This document shows positions 1 to 8,697 of a stretch of 64,000 bases of DNA, in pieces. Source of the stretch: Marinobacter santoriniensis NKSG1. Lineage in GTDB: Bacteria > Pseudomonadota > Gammaproteobacteria > Pseudomonadales > Oleiphilaceae. Location of the stretch: NCBI RefSeq assembly GCF_000347775.1, contig NZ_APAT01000015.1, positions 682,001 to 746,000 on the forward strand, written 5' to 3'. The number at the start of each line of letters is the position of its first letter. Position 1 is the stretch's first letter. Both the position numbers and the translations under genes were made by a program. The notes beneath the pieces are model-generated. The model was not told where the DNA came from, ran no database searches, and saw nothing but the letters and a program-made list of their open reading frames with translations.

Positions 1-2
1 TC

Positions 3-689
3 CTTGATGGTTTTGTGCCGGACATGGACAGCGATCTGCTCTGTCGGCAGATCCGGGGCAATCCCCTGTGGAGCAACATGCGTCTTCTGATCCTCTCGTC
101 CAACCCACAGCGGGGCGATGCCGAGCACTTTCGCCAGGCGGGGGCCGATGCGTTTCTCAGCAAGTCGCTGCGCGAATCCTGCCTGATGCCGATTCTGAAC
201 CAGCTGTTCTCGGACGGCCATAACAACGAACGCCGGTTCCTGACCCGCTTTTCTCTGCAGGCGGTCACCGACACCACCGAACGGCGTGAACTGCCCTGCG
301 GCCGCATGAAGGTGCTTCTGGTGGAAGACAACCCAGTCAACCGGACACTGACCCGCCGGCTTCTGGAAAAGCTCGGATGCGATGTCATGACCGCCAACGA
401 TGGCGAAGCCGCCGCCGCACTCTGGCAATGGCATCCTTTTGATCTGATCTTCATGGATTGCGTGATGCCGAAAGTCGACGGTTTTGAGGCAACCCGAAGA
501 CTCCGTGAGTGGGAGGCCAGCCACCACACCCGCCATGTTCCAGTGGTGGCCCTGACCGCCAGCGCCATGGAAGAGGACGAAGAACGATGCCGTCGTGCGG
601 GCATGGATTCCTTCGTTGCAAAGCCTGTCAATATTGAAATGTTGCGGGCAGTACTGGAACAATACTGCCCCGCATCGGCAGCATCGTGA
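3..689 (+). CDS. Hybrid sensor kinase, C-terminal tandem receiver domains (5' partial)
   Basis: The reading frame is open at the left edge, so only the C-terminal 228 or so residues are seen. They hold the second half of one receiver (REC) domain, beginning around its phospho-acceptor loop (LDGFVPDMD) and including the conserved Lys in AFLSKSL, and then a complete second REC domain from about base 306. The second REC has the acidic pair in LLVEDNP, the acceptor Asp in [14 protein letters not shown], the Thr/Ser switch in ALTAS and the Lys in AKPVN. Two REC domains at the end of a long frame are typical of hybrid histidine kinases that feed a phosphorelay. The kinase and input domains lie outside the window, so the signal sensed cannot be told. 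A multi-REC response regulator is the alternative. Confidence 0.85.
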   Translation, partial: LDGFVPDMDSDLLCRQIRGNPLWSNMRLLILSSNPQRGDAEHFRQAGADAFLSKSLRESCLMPILNQLFSDGHNNERRFLTRFSLQAVTDTTERRELPCGRMKVLLVEDNPVNRTLTRRLLEKLGCDVMTANDGEAAAALWQWHPFDLIFMDCVMPKVDGFEATRRLREWEASHHTRHVPVVALTASAMEEDEERCRRAGMDSFVAKPVNIEMLRAVLEQYCPASAAS

Positions 690-738
690 ATCCAGTCGCG
701 GTCTGCCGGCTTCGAGTCATCAACCTGAAAAAATCGCC

Positions 739-936
739 ATGTTTGTGCAATGCCCCACCTGTAAGCAATCCGTAGAATGGTCCGAAGATAACCGGTACCG
801 GCCCTTCTGCTCTGAGCGCTGCAAGCTGATCGATCTCGGTGCCTGGGCAAATGAGGAATACCGGGTACCGTCCGAAGACGAGGACGCGCTGTCCGACGCG
901 TATCAACAATCCGAAAACAGGAAGGTAGAAGAATGA
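739..936 (+). CDS. yacG: DNA gyrase inhibitor YacG
   Basis: This 65-residue zinc protein binds the GyrB subunit in E. coli and inhibits gyrase. The Zn site is visible as CPTC near residue 5 and CSERC about 16 residues later, followed by the family motif KLIDLGAWA and the usual acidic C-terminal tail. An in-frame opening extends upstream to about 595, but the family start is the ATG at 739, which gives the normal length. Its stop overlaps the next start (ATGA at 933-936), so the two genes are translationally coupled. In many relatives yacG sits beside coaE and pilD; here it follows a sensor kinase instead. Confidence 0.93.
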   Translation: MFVQCPTCKQSVEWSEDNRYRPFCSERCKLIDLGAWANEEYRVPSEDEDALSDAYQQSENRKVEE

Positions 937-1496
937 AAGTCTCCCGTGTTTCAGTAATCCTGATTACCCTGGCCTCGGCACCGTTCGCGTATGCGGGTGA
1001 TGTCGACCTGAGCCTGACCAACAACTCCGTCAAGGGACAAGTGGATTTCTTCGGCTCCAACAACGATACCCAGCTGGGCGCCGGGTACACCTATCACGAG
1101 GGCAGCCGCCATATTGCCAACCTGGACTTCCACGCTCAGGGCCGCACTGCCCTCGGCAACCTGCCGACAACAGCCGGCATTGGCGTAAAGGGCATTGCCT
1201 GGGATGACCACAAACTGGATGGTGGCGCCCTCGGCATCGGCGGCTACGCAACCGTGAACCTGCCTCGGGTGCCGGGCCTGTCCTTCACCGGTTCTCTGCA
1301 TTATGCGCCAAGCATTCTGTCCTTCGGCGATTCCGATGACATGACCAACCTGGAACTGCGCGGCAGCTACCGGGTCATTCGCAACGCCGAGGTATTCGCG
1401 GGCTATCGGTACCTCAACACCGATCTGGATGCCCCCTACCGTGGCGATATCAATCTGGACGAAGGCGTTCTGGCCGGTATCAAAGTCTATTTCTGA
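933..1496 (+). CDS. YfaZ-family outer membrane protein
   Basis: The 187-residue product has a clear signal peptide (cleavage probably after AYA, near residue 21). The rest is a chain of alternating amphipathic strands ending in the aromatic residue Phe (GIKVYF), the signature of an outer-membrane beta barrel. Sequence style ([21 protein letters not shown]) fits the YfaZ family, whose function is not known in detail. It overlaps yacG by four bases and is followed closely by a strong terminator, so the two form the end of one transcript. Confidence 0.8.
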   Translation: MKVSRVSVILITLASAPFAYAGDVDLSLTNNSVKGQVDFFGSNNDTQLGAGYTYHEGSRHIANLDFHAQGRTALGNLPTTAGIGVKGIAWDDHKLDGGALGIGGYATVNLPRVPGLSFTGSLHYAPSILSFGDSDDMTNLELRGSYRVIRNAEVFAGYRYLNTDLDAPYRGDINLDEGVLAGIKVYF

Positions 1497-1502
1497 CCCA
1501 TA

Positions 1503-1534
1503 AAACCGGGGCCCGGATCCATGGGCCCCGGTTT
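1503..1534 (+). terminator. Rho-independent terminator after yfaZ-like gene
   Basis: A perfect 12 bp stem (AAACCGGGGCCC against GGGCCCCGGTTT) with an eight-base loop starts seven bases after the stop codon. The trailing T run is only three bases, so efficiency is uncertain. The stem is symmetric and could also act on the other strand. Confidence 0.7.
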
Positions 1535-1611
1535 CGTGCCTTTCTTCACGATTTCTCCCCCCTTGCACTGTTAGACTGAGACCTCCGAATTTCTAGCACG
1601 GAAGGCCTCAC

Positions 1612-3807
1612 ATGTATTGGAAGCTGGGACTTTGCCTGTCTCTTTCGACTGCCCTCCTGGCAGGCTGCGGCAGTGGCGAACAGGCGATAAGTGGCGCGCG
1701 AAGCGAGCCGAATGACTTTGCCGGGGTCAAGAACCCTGTCGACGATTTCAGCAACAGCAGCACCGGCGACTCCACCAACAATAGCGACCTGGCGTCCAAC
1801 GAGGTCCGTATCACCATGGAAGTTCCTGGCAGTGTCGCGCCCGACGGAGAGCTGACACGCCGTCAGCTTCGGATCGTCCAGCCAGATACCGTCAGCGTCT
1901 ACCTCACCAACACGGCCCTTCAGAAGGTAAGCAGCGTCAAGACCACGACGCGCCTGGATCCAGCCGGCTACACCATCATTGCCTTTGAGAATGGGCAGCC
2001 ATTGGCGCCCAATGTGGTCATCGACGCGACTTACGGCAATGTCCGGATGCGTGCCCTCGCCGCCGATTCCGACCGCGACATAAAGGTGAACCCTTTCTCG
2101 GAATACCTCGTGCGCTATGGCCTGGCCAGCTATACCCCGGGGGAACTGGCGAGTATTCTGGATTGTGTCGACGATGCGTCCGGCCAACTCTGTCTTAACA
2201 AATACGTATGGTCCACACTGGCTGACCAGATCCAGGATTTTGAAATCGACATCCCCGAAACAGCCACGGTGCAATCCGCCCTCGATCTTCTCCACCAAAG
2301 GGGCGACTTCGCCCATTACGTATCAGCGATGGCGGACTACGCCCTGCTCGACGAGGCGTCTTCCGGAAAGATCAGTGCCAGTTCCGCCGATTACAATTCC
2401 GTTTTCCTCGGTGTAGGGCTGGGGCAGTCCTTTGCGGAACCCAGCATCAGTGGCGCCGGACAATGGACGGTGCAAACTGCCCAGGAGGAAAGACTAGAGG
2501 ACACTGCGGGGGTGGGCTACGTCTATCCAGCGCTGACCCTGACCAGTTTCGACGCCTTTAACATCCGGGTCACCTCCCTGGCCACGGACATCCCCTATGA
2601 CCGGGAACTATTGCTCCACGCCGACGCGAATCAATTCTTTCTCAGGGGCTCGGAGTACTGGGAGCGAAACACCCACTCTTCCTCGCCCGGCGCGGCCACA
2701 CTGAAAGACGACACCCGGCTTCTGGCGGGGCGCTCACTCTATCAGAGCATCACCGGGCGCGGCAGCTCCCGGATCACCGGCTGGACAAGAAACCCCTACT
2801 ATCTGGATGCCTTCACCAGTACGCCAGTCGACAGCACCGTCGGGCCCGATCGGGTGCTCGCGGGTTACTTCGACGCGGGCAAGGCGATCGAACTGGAGGT
2901 GAATGGTGATCAACTGCGCCGCAAGCAGACGCTTGAAAAGAACTATCAGTCGATATTCGAGCTGCACCTGTTACGCCCGACCGGAAGTGACACGTTCGAT
3001 CCAACGGTCATCCAGAACAAGGACTATAACGCCCTGTACCTGTCCACCCGCTTCAACGACCCGAACAGCACATCCACCCCGCTGGCCTTCGAGAGTGGTC
3101 TGGGCACCTGGTCCATTGACGGATCCGGCAATATCACCCAGGACCTGCAACTCTCGACCGTTCGCCAGGACAACAGTGGTACGGTTACCCGGGACGCCAG
3201 TGGAACCCTGGCCAGCCCCTGGCTGGTGAGCAGCCGTACTTCCCGGCTCAGCACAGGCGATAAAGACATCGGGCGCCTGAATCTTGATGTTAACAGCCGT
3301 TCCGGCGATTTCGATCAACCAGAAGCGGGGGTTGGCGCCAGCACACCTGACGGATCGCTGCTCGCCTTCAACCTCGATGACAGTCCGGTGGGGGATGGCC
3401 TGCTTATTGCCGCGCCACAACCCTCCACAGCCGCCCCAACATCAGGACGCTATCGCCTGCAAGGCGTGGCTCTTGGCCTGTCCTCCAGTACCAACCACCT
3501 GCGACACTTCGATAACACTGTGTTGACGATACAATCGAATACCGTCGCGTCCCTGCAGGGCGATGTACTGTCGGTGGTCAATACCATCTCCGGCAATCAG
3601 GTGGTCCCGCCGGCCTCTTCGTCAATCGACCAGACGCTTGCCTACACCCAGAGCGGCGCCATCAATGGCCAGGTGTCATTCACCAGTGGCAACCTCACTC
3701 TGGATGGCTTTTATTCCGACGATCACTCCCAACTGTTCCTGAGATTGCGTGACACCAACAGCGGTGAACAGGCCGTCGGACTGGTGATGGCAACGCGATT
3801 GCCCTGA
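1612..3807 (+). CDS. Large hypothetical lipoprotein (731 aa)
   Basis: I do not recognise this family. The N-terminus is a lipoprotein signal with lipobox LLAGC, Cys at residue 19, followed by a low-complexity Ser/Asn/Asp linker to about residue 65, as expected for an outer-membrane-anchored protein. Residues 70-180 look like a globular domain (VRITMEVPGSVAPDG onward), with a conserved-looking VNPFSEYLVRYGL segment. The C-terminal 400 residues are rich in Ser, Thr, Asp and Gly with many short beta-like stretches. Only two Cys remain after the lipobox (in ILDCVDDASGQLCL), which could form a disulfide. It lies alone between the terminator at 1503-1534 and the Bax-type gene. Cell-surface or inner-leaflet outer-membrane localisation is an inference. 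Confidence 0.75.
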   Translation: MYWKLGLCLSLSTALLAGCGSGEQAISGARSEPNDFAGVKNPVDDFSNSSTGDSTNNSDLASNEVRITMEVPGSVAPDGELTRRQLRIVQPDTVSVYLTNTALQKVSSVKTTTRLDPAGYTIIAFENGQPLAPNVVIDATYGNVRMRALAADSDRDIKVNPFSEYLVRYGLASYTPGELASILDCVDDASGQLCLNKYVWSTLADQIQDFEIDIPETATVQSALDLLHQRGDFAHYVSAMADYALLDEASSGKISASSADYNSVFLGVGLGQSFAEPSISGAGQWTVQTAQEERLEDTAGVGYVYPALTLTSFDAFNIRVTSLATDIPYDRELLLHADANQFFLRGSEYWERNTHSSSPGAATLKDDTRLLAGRSLYQSITGRGSSRITGWTRNPYYLDAFTSTPVDSTVGPDRVLAGYFDAGKAIELEVNGDQLRRKQTLEKNYQSIFELHLLRPTGSDTFDPTVIQNKDYNALYLSTRFNDPNSTSTPLAFESGLGTWSIDGSGNITQDLQLSTVRQDNSGTVTRDASGTLASPWLVSSRTSRLSTGDKDIGRLNLDVNSRSGDFDQPEAGVGASTPDGSLLAFNLDDSPVGDGLLIAAPQPSTAAPTSGRYRLQGVALGLSSSTNHLRHFDNTVLTIQSNTVASLQGDVLSVVNTISGNQVVPPASSSIDQTLAYTQSGAINGQVSFTSGNLTLDGFYSDDHSQLFLRLRDTNSGEQAVGLVMATRLP

Positions 3808-3857
3808 GTCTCTGGCGCAGGATCGGATCCAATCGGAGATTCGCCCGTATAACCTGT

Positions 3858-3863
3858 TATAAT
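3858..3863 (+). promoter_or_regulatory. -10 element of the bax-like gene
   Basis: A perfect TATAAT lies 32 bases before the ATG at 3895, in an otherwise empty 87-base gap. No good -35 hexamer is seen at 17 bases spacing, so this is a -10 only call. Confidence 0.4.
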
Positions 3864-3894
3864 CATTGTCATATCGGTTCTGACGAGAGGTTTT

Positions 3895-4821
3895 ATGTCT
3901 GCAGGGAAACGGGCTCTGGTTCTGATACTGCCGCTTATCGCCTTTGCGATCGGTGGTGGTTTCTATGTGCCGGTACCGAATTCTGGCTTCGACACCAACA
4001 CCCACAGTGCGCTGGCATTGAAAGATCTTCCCCAATTGCCCGACTGGGCCCGGGAACCCCTGCCGGACTTCAGCCAGATCAGGGATACCACCGAGAAAAA
4101 GGCCGCCTTCTTCTCCTTCCTGTACCCACGTATCGTTCTGGCCAATTCCCGGGTGCTGCTTGAGCGAAATTACCTGATGCGGTTGAAGCAAAAGCCCTCC
4201 CTGACGGCTCGGGAGAAAAAGTGGCTGCAGGGCCAGGCAGACCGCCTGAAAATCGATGCGGCGCCGGGCAGCCAGGAACAGTGGCGTCTGCTTGAGAAAC
4301 GGCTGGATGTGATTCCCCCGTCCCTGATCATGGCCCAGGCCGCCAATGAATCCGCCTGGGGAACGTCCCGCTTCGCGAGAAAAGGCAACAACCTGTTCGG
4401 CCAGTGGTGCTTCAGCAAGGGCTGCGGTCTGGTGCCCCGACATCGGGTTGAAGGCGCCAACCACGAAGTGGCGAGCTTTTCATCCCCCTACGGCTCCATC
4501 AGGGCTTACATTCAGAACCTGAATCGGCACGCCACTTATCAATCGCTTCGCGAAATCCGGGTCCAGGATCGAGAGCAGAAGCGTCCTTTGTCAGGCATCG
4601 AAATGGCCCAAGGCCTCCTTGGCTATTCCGAACGCGGGAAGGAATATGTAAAAGAAATCCGGGGTATGATCCACTACAACAACCTGGAGTTCTACGACGA
4701 TGACTTTCGGGCAACGGTCAAGGATCGGAATCTCACCACCCTCCAGCAGCTGGCATCGACCCGCTCTGAGGACCGGCTGCTGCCCCGCAATACCGCGTTA
4801 TCGGATAACGCCGAAGGCTGA
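3895..4821 (+). CDS. Bax-like glucosaminidase-domain protein
   Basis: The 308-residue protein starts with an uncleaved or weakly cleaved hydrophobic N-terminus (residues 6-25) and carries a glucosaminidase-type peptidoglycan hydrolase domain in its middle. The catalytic-core segment reads PPSLIMAQAANESAWGTSRF, with the Glu in AANESAWG as the likely acid, then GNNLFGQWCF and a typical YGSIRAYIQNLN helix. The long N-terminal helical part and overall length match the E. coli Bax family. It should act in the periplasm on the glycan strands. The GAGAGG ribosome site and the -10 at 3858 support this start. The acyltransferase gene follows 39 bases downstream on the same strand. Confidence 0.85.
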   Translation: MSAGKRALVLILPLIAFAIGGGFYVPVPNSGFDTNTHSALALKDLPQLPDWAREPLPDFSQIRDTTEKKAAFFSFLYPRIVLANSRVLLERNYLMRLKQKPSLTAREKKWLQGQADRLKIDAAPGSQEQWRLLEKRLDVIPPSLIMAQAANESAWGTSRFARKGNNLFGQWCFSKGCGLVPRHRVEGANHEVASFSSPYGSIRAYIQNLNRHATYQSLREIRVQDREQKRPLSGIEMAQGLLGYSERGKEYVKEIRGMIHYNNLEFYDDDFRATVKDRNLTTLQQLASTRSEDRLLPRNTALSDNAEG

Positions 4822-4860
4822 CCCCTCTCCTAAACAAGTTTCAGACAGAGATACAACCGA

Positions 4861-5781
4861 ATGCTTGATAGCCTGCCTGCGCCGCTGAAGGGAACTTTGG
4901 CGGCCTTGTTGATTCTGCTTAACACACTTGTCCTGCTCCCCGTACTCCTGATTGTTGCCCTGGTAAAACTGGCGATCCCCGCAGACCCACTCCGGAGAGT
5001 CTGCACCCGGATTCTTAACTGGATTGCCAGGATCTGGATCGGGTTCAACAATCTGCTGATGGACCTTCTCCACAAGGTACGCTGGGACGTGCGCGGCGTT
5101 GACAACCTGAGTCGTGAGCACTGGTATTTCGTCACCTGCAATCACCAGAGCTGGGCCGATATTCCGGCCATCCAGTACGTCATGAACAGCCGGATCCCCC
5201 TGTTGAAATTTTTCCTCAAGAAGGAACTCATCTGGGTCCCGTTGCTGGGGGTTGCATGGTGGGCACTGGATTTTCCCTTCATGCATCGCCATACCAAGGA
5301 ACAAATCGCGAAACGGCCGGAGCTGAAGGGCAAGGATATCGAAGCGACCAAGGCAGCTTGTGAGAAATTCCGGTACACGCCCGTCACCATTTTCAATTTC
5401 ATGGAAGGCACCCGTTTTACCGATGAAAAACACCGGCGCCAGAAATCGCCCTACACTCACCTGCTGAAGCCTCGTGCAGGCGGAACCGCGTTCGTACTCG
5501 GAGCGATGGGCGACATGATCCATACCATGCTGGACATCACGATCGTTTATCCGGGGCATCACACGGGCTTCTGGGATTATCTGTGTGGCAGGGTCCGGCA
5601 CATCATTGTGGATGTGCAGGTGCGGGAGATTCCCGCCCGCTTTCTGGGGATGGACTATGAGAATAACCGGGACATCCGTACCGACTTCCAGCGATGGATC
5701 GGCGAAATATGGGCCGAGAAAGACCAGCGGATCGGCGAACTGAAAGCTACAGCAGTCCTAACTCCCGAGCCCGGACAATAG
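4861..5781 (+). CDS. yihG: YihG-type PlsC-like acyltransferase
   Basis: This 306-residue inner-membrane protein has a hydrophobic N-terminus (about residues 10-45) and a PlsC acyltransferase domain. Block I is NHQSWAD (H-X4-D catalytic pair) near residue 95, and block III is FMEGTRF near residue 180. The length and the motif NHQSWADIPAIQ fit the YihG subgroup, which acylates lysophosphatidic acid and shapes phospholipid fatty-acid content. The last 35 bases overlap, tail to tail, with the end of the LuxR-type regulator on the other strand, leaving no room for a terminator between them. Confidence 0.85.
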   Translation: MLDSLPAPLKGTLAALLILLNTLVLLPVLLIVALVKLAIPADPLRRVCTRILNWIARIWIGFNNLLMDLLHKVRWDVRGVDNLSREHWYFVTCNHQSWADIPAIQYVMNSRIPLLKFFLKKELIWVPLLGVAWWALDFPFMHRHTKEQIAKRPELKGKDIEATKAACEKFRYTPVTIFNFMEGTRFTDEKHRRQKSPYTHLLKPRAGGTAFVLGAMGDMIHTMLDITIVYPGHHTGFWDYLCGRVRHIIVDVQVREIPARFLGMDYENNRDIRTDFQRWIGEIWAEKDQRIGELKATAVLTPEPGQ

Positions 5782-8449
5782 CCTGGGTCCGGGACCGAAC
5801 CTCCAGCTTGGCGTTGATCCGCCGGGCATGGGTTTTCACCGTGTGCAGGGAAATGTGGAGCTTGTCGGCAATTTCCTGATTCGAAAGTCCCTGGGCGATC
5901 AGTTCAAGGACCCCCTGCTCCCGCTCACTGATCGGTTCCTGCAGGGTATCCGCGTTCCCGTCTTCGGAACGCAGGCCGAACAGCTCGGCCAGTGACTGCT
6001 TGAACCGGGAGTCTGGCAACTGATCGCTGCACTTTTCCATCAATCCCTGGAGCTCGCCACGCAATTCGGCAAATGGACTGATGAAATGCTCTGGCGTCGC
6101 TTCCTCGACCGCCGCAACCAGCGCTTTTCGGGCAGCGGCCAGGCCCTTTTCGTCGTGGAGCAGCACGGCATCCAGCAACTTCACATGAAGCTCCACGCCC
6201 CAGGGAATCCTTTCCTGATATTGCCGCGCTGTCTTTAGCAGGGTTTCCCGCGCCCGGACAAGATCGCCCCGGGAAAGGTGTATCCGAACCTCAAGACAGT
6301 CCAGCAAGCCGGGCATCATCGGAAATAACTCCGGCACACACCCGGCATCGCGGTATGGCTGCAAACGCTGTAAGGCGTGAAAGGCGCTATCCGGCTGGCC
6401 CTGAGCCAGCCAGCAACTGGCCTTGAGTGCCTCGAGTACAGGCACAAAGAGGGATTCGTCCACCTGCCAGGAATGCATCGTCCGTTCGGCCCGACCAATC
6501 CAGACGAAGGCATCGTCAAGGCGCTGCTGGGCACGGCAAATCAGAACCCGAATGGCCATGGCCAGCAACAAACCCAGGTCCCGTGTCTGCTCGGCGTGAC
6601 GCCCGCACAGCACCAACAGACGATCCGCCTCGTCAAACCGCCCCTGATGCCACAAGACCAGCACAAGGTTCAGTTGCAGACGGGTTTCACCAATCCTTGC
6701 AGGCCGTGCAAGCTCCTGAATCGCGGTATCCAGGCCGGTCCGCAGCAGTTGCTCCGCATGCCGCAACGCCCCCTTGCCCAACTCGATCCGGGCATGGGAA
6801 TACACGGCCAATGCCTCCGAACCCGAATCGCCCGCCTCCCGGGCCAACCGGGAGGCCGCGCGATTGGCATCCCTTGCTTCCTGGAATCGACCTGCCGCAC
6901 ACAGGGCACTGGAGCGGACCATCTGGGTCACCAACTGCCCTTGCGGTGACAGGGTTTCGTCCGCCAGTGCCTGGTCCGCGAAGTCCAGTGCCGGCAGAAC
7001 CTTTCCCTCACCTCGAAGGATAAATGCCTGCAAGGCGGCGAGACGCGCAGCGTGTTGGGATCGCTCCTCACCAGCAAGGCCATCAATCAGAGCACGGGCC
7101 TGTCGGAACTGACCGCCGATGGCGTGGACCCAACTGTAAACAATGCGCAGCCGGCCGCTGTGCTCCAGAAGCCTGGGAGGCAGGCTCTTCCTGAGCCGCA
7201 GCAACGATGCCGTATCCTGCCCCAGCAACAGGGCTTCGGAACTTTCTGACGCAATCCGGATGACCTCGTCACCATCGCCGGCGAGCAGTGCATAGCGCAG
7301 CGCCTCGGGAAACTGCTGCTGCCGGCTGAACCAGCGACTGGCAAGCACCATACGCTCGCTGTAGCCCGCCATGGCCTGTGTCTGCAACCATTCCTGCAGC
7401 AAAGGATTCAGACGATACCAGCGGCCCCTGCCCGGCATTGGCCGAACAGGGATCCCTCGTTCGCACATCTCGGAAGGCAGCATGGTTGCCTCGGCCAACC
7501 GTTCCTGCAGTATGAAAAAGAGATCGTCGGAACACAGCTCCAGTTCGGCCACCGCCCGAATGGAACGATTCTGCGCCGGTGTCAGCTGGCCCAGAACCGT
7601 GTCCTTGAGGAAGCGCTCGACACTCGCGCACTCCTGCAGGGGTTTGCGATCAGGGCCACGCTGTAATTCCCGCCGATACAGGGCAAGAGGCGTCGGCCAA
7701 CCCTCGGTCAGGTCATACAGGCGGTCGATCGCGACACTTGTCAGCCCACCTCCGTCGGGTGACTGCCTGAAAAATTCGAAAGTCTCGGAGCGACTGAACT
7801 CCAGGGATTCCGAACCGATCCGGACGAACCGATTCTCCAACTCAAGCTGGTGGGTCTCAAAGGGAAGATGACACCGGGAAGCGACGAACAGGCAGAGGCT
7901 TTTCGGCAGATCCCGGCATAACTGGTGAACCAGCGCCGTTGCCGCCGGATTGGTCAGCGCCTGGAACGAATCCAGAACGAGTACCTGGAGATCCGGCCTT
8001 GCCTGACGCGACCAGGCCACCAGCAACATAGCCAGTGCGTCAGAAAAACTGGCGCCGCCCTGCAAGGCACTCTCCAGCTCCTCCGGCAATTCGAGTGCCA
8101 TGGACAGCAGCGTGAGAAATCGGACCGGCGCGTTCTCCTGATTGGTCAGAGAAATCCAGCGCAGTACATCACTGCCACTCTCGCGCGACTTCATTGCACT
8201 GAGGATGGAGCAGGACTTTCCGAATCCGCTCGGCGCTTCAATGAAGACAGTGGTGGCGGCCCGGATCGCCTCTGCAAGCTGAGCATTCAGATGCGGCCTG
8301 GCCATAAAATCCGAGGGAAGATCAGGTACCTTCACCCGCTGACGCAAAAGGTCCCGGACCAGCTCTCCTCTCTGGAGCCCCTTGTTCGCAGACTGGAATT
8401 CGTCGTTGGCGGCTCGACCGTCACTGAATGGTTTCACGCACTGCCCCAT
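5747..8449 (-). CDS. LuxR-family ATP-dependent regulator (MalT/AlkS type)
   Basis: The roughly 900-residue protein has the build of large STAND-type activators such as MalT and AlkS. A P-loop NTPase with Walker A APSGFGKS sits near residue 75, a long helical sensor region with TPR-like pairs fills the middle (about 390-800), and a C-terminal LuxR helix-turn-helix begins at LSEREQ-like PISEREQGVLELIAQG, with IADKLHISLHTVKTHARRI as the DNA-reading part. I place the start at the ATG at 8449; an in-frame TTG at 8485 adds 12 residues and has no better ribosome site. It lies directly downstream of the DUF1302-DUF1329 pair, which it may control, but the ligand cannot be read from the sequence. Confidence 0.88.
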   Translation of the reverse strand: MGQCVKPFSDGRAANDEFQSANKGLQRGELVRDLLRQRVKVPDLPSDFMARPHLNAQLAEAIRAATTVFIEAPSGFGKSCSILSAMKSRESGSDVLRWISLTNQENAPVRFLTLLSMALELPEELESALQGGASFSDALAMLLVAWSRQARPDLQVLVLDSFQALTNPAATALVHQLCRDLPKSLCLFVASRCHLPFETHQLELENRFVRIGSESLEFSRSETFEFFRQSPDGGGLTSVAIDRLYDLTEGWPTPLALYRRELQRGPDRKPLQECASVERFLKDTVLGQLTPAQNRSIRAVAELELCSDDLFFILQERLAEATMLPSEMCERGIPVRPMPGRGRWYRLNPLLQEWLQTQAMAGYSERMVLASRWFSRQQQFPEALRYALLAGDGDEVIRIASESSEALLLGQDTASLLRLRKSLPPRLLEHSGRLRIVYSWVHAIGGQFRQARALIDGLAGEERSQHAARLAALQAFILRGEGKVLPALDFADQALADETLSPQGQLVTQMVRSSALCAAGRFQEARDANRAASRLAREAGDSGSEALAVYSHARIELGKGALRHAEQLLRTGLDTAIQELARPARIGETRLQLNLVLVLWHQGRFDEADRLLVLCGRHAEQTRDLGLLLAMAIRVLICRAQQRLDDAFVWIGRAERTMHSWQVDESLFVPVLEALKASCWLAQGQPDSAFHALQRLQPYRDAGCVPELFPMMPGLLDCLEVRIHLSRGDLVRARETLLKTARQYQERIPWGVELHVKLLDAVLLHDEKGLAAARKALVAAVEEATPEHFISPFAELRGELQGLMEKCSDQLPDSRFKQSLAELFGLRSEDGNADTLQEPISEREQGVLELIAQGLSNQEIADKLHISLHTVKTHARRINAKLEVRSRTQAIVRARELGLL

Positions 8450-8645
8450 GTTCAAACCGACCCGCGATAGCAGGAAGCACCGCAACCGGTATTGGATATG
8501 CCCAATGACTTTTGATTGACGTCCTGCTTCGGGTACGCCTTTAGTATTAGAGGAAGGTTAAACCAAGTGGGGGCACGCCTGCAAAACTTTGACGTGTAAC
8601 AAATTGTTTGAGCGCCGTTTTTTTAACATTATGAGCTCTCAGCAT

Positions 8646-8674
8646 AAAAAAAGGCGGACCAGATGGTCCGCCTT
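8646..8674 (-). terminator. Rho-independent terminator after the DUF1329 gene
   Basis: Read on the minus strand, a 10 bp perfect stem (AAGGCGGACC with GGTCCGCCTT, loop of four) runs straight into a seven-base U tract, 24 bases after the DUF1329 stop codon. It separates the DUF1302-DUF1329 transcript from the regulator gene. Confidence 0.88.
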
Positions 8675-8697
8675 CGCTATTGCCGGCCTGGTGACGC

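Noticed and set aside
1546..2316. A 256-codon minus-strand frame opposite the large lipoprotein
   Set aside because: The plus-strand frame has a lipobox and runs for 731 codons; the minus frame has no ribosome site or motif.
6427..7023. A Pro/Arg-rich plus-strand frame inside the LuxR-type regulator gene
   Set aside because: Composition of an out-of-frame reading; the regulator has Walker A and HTH motifs on the other strand.
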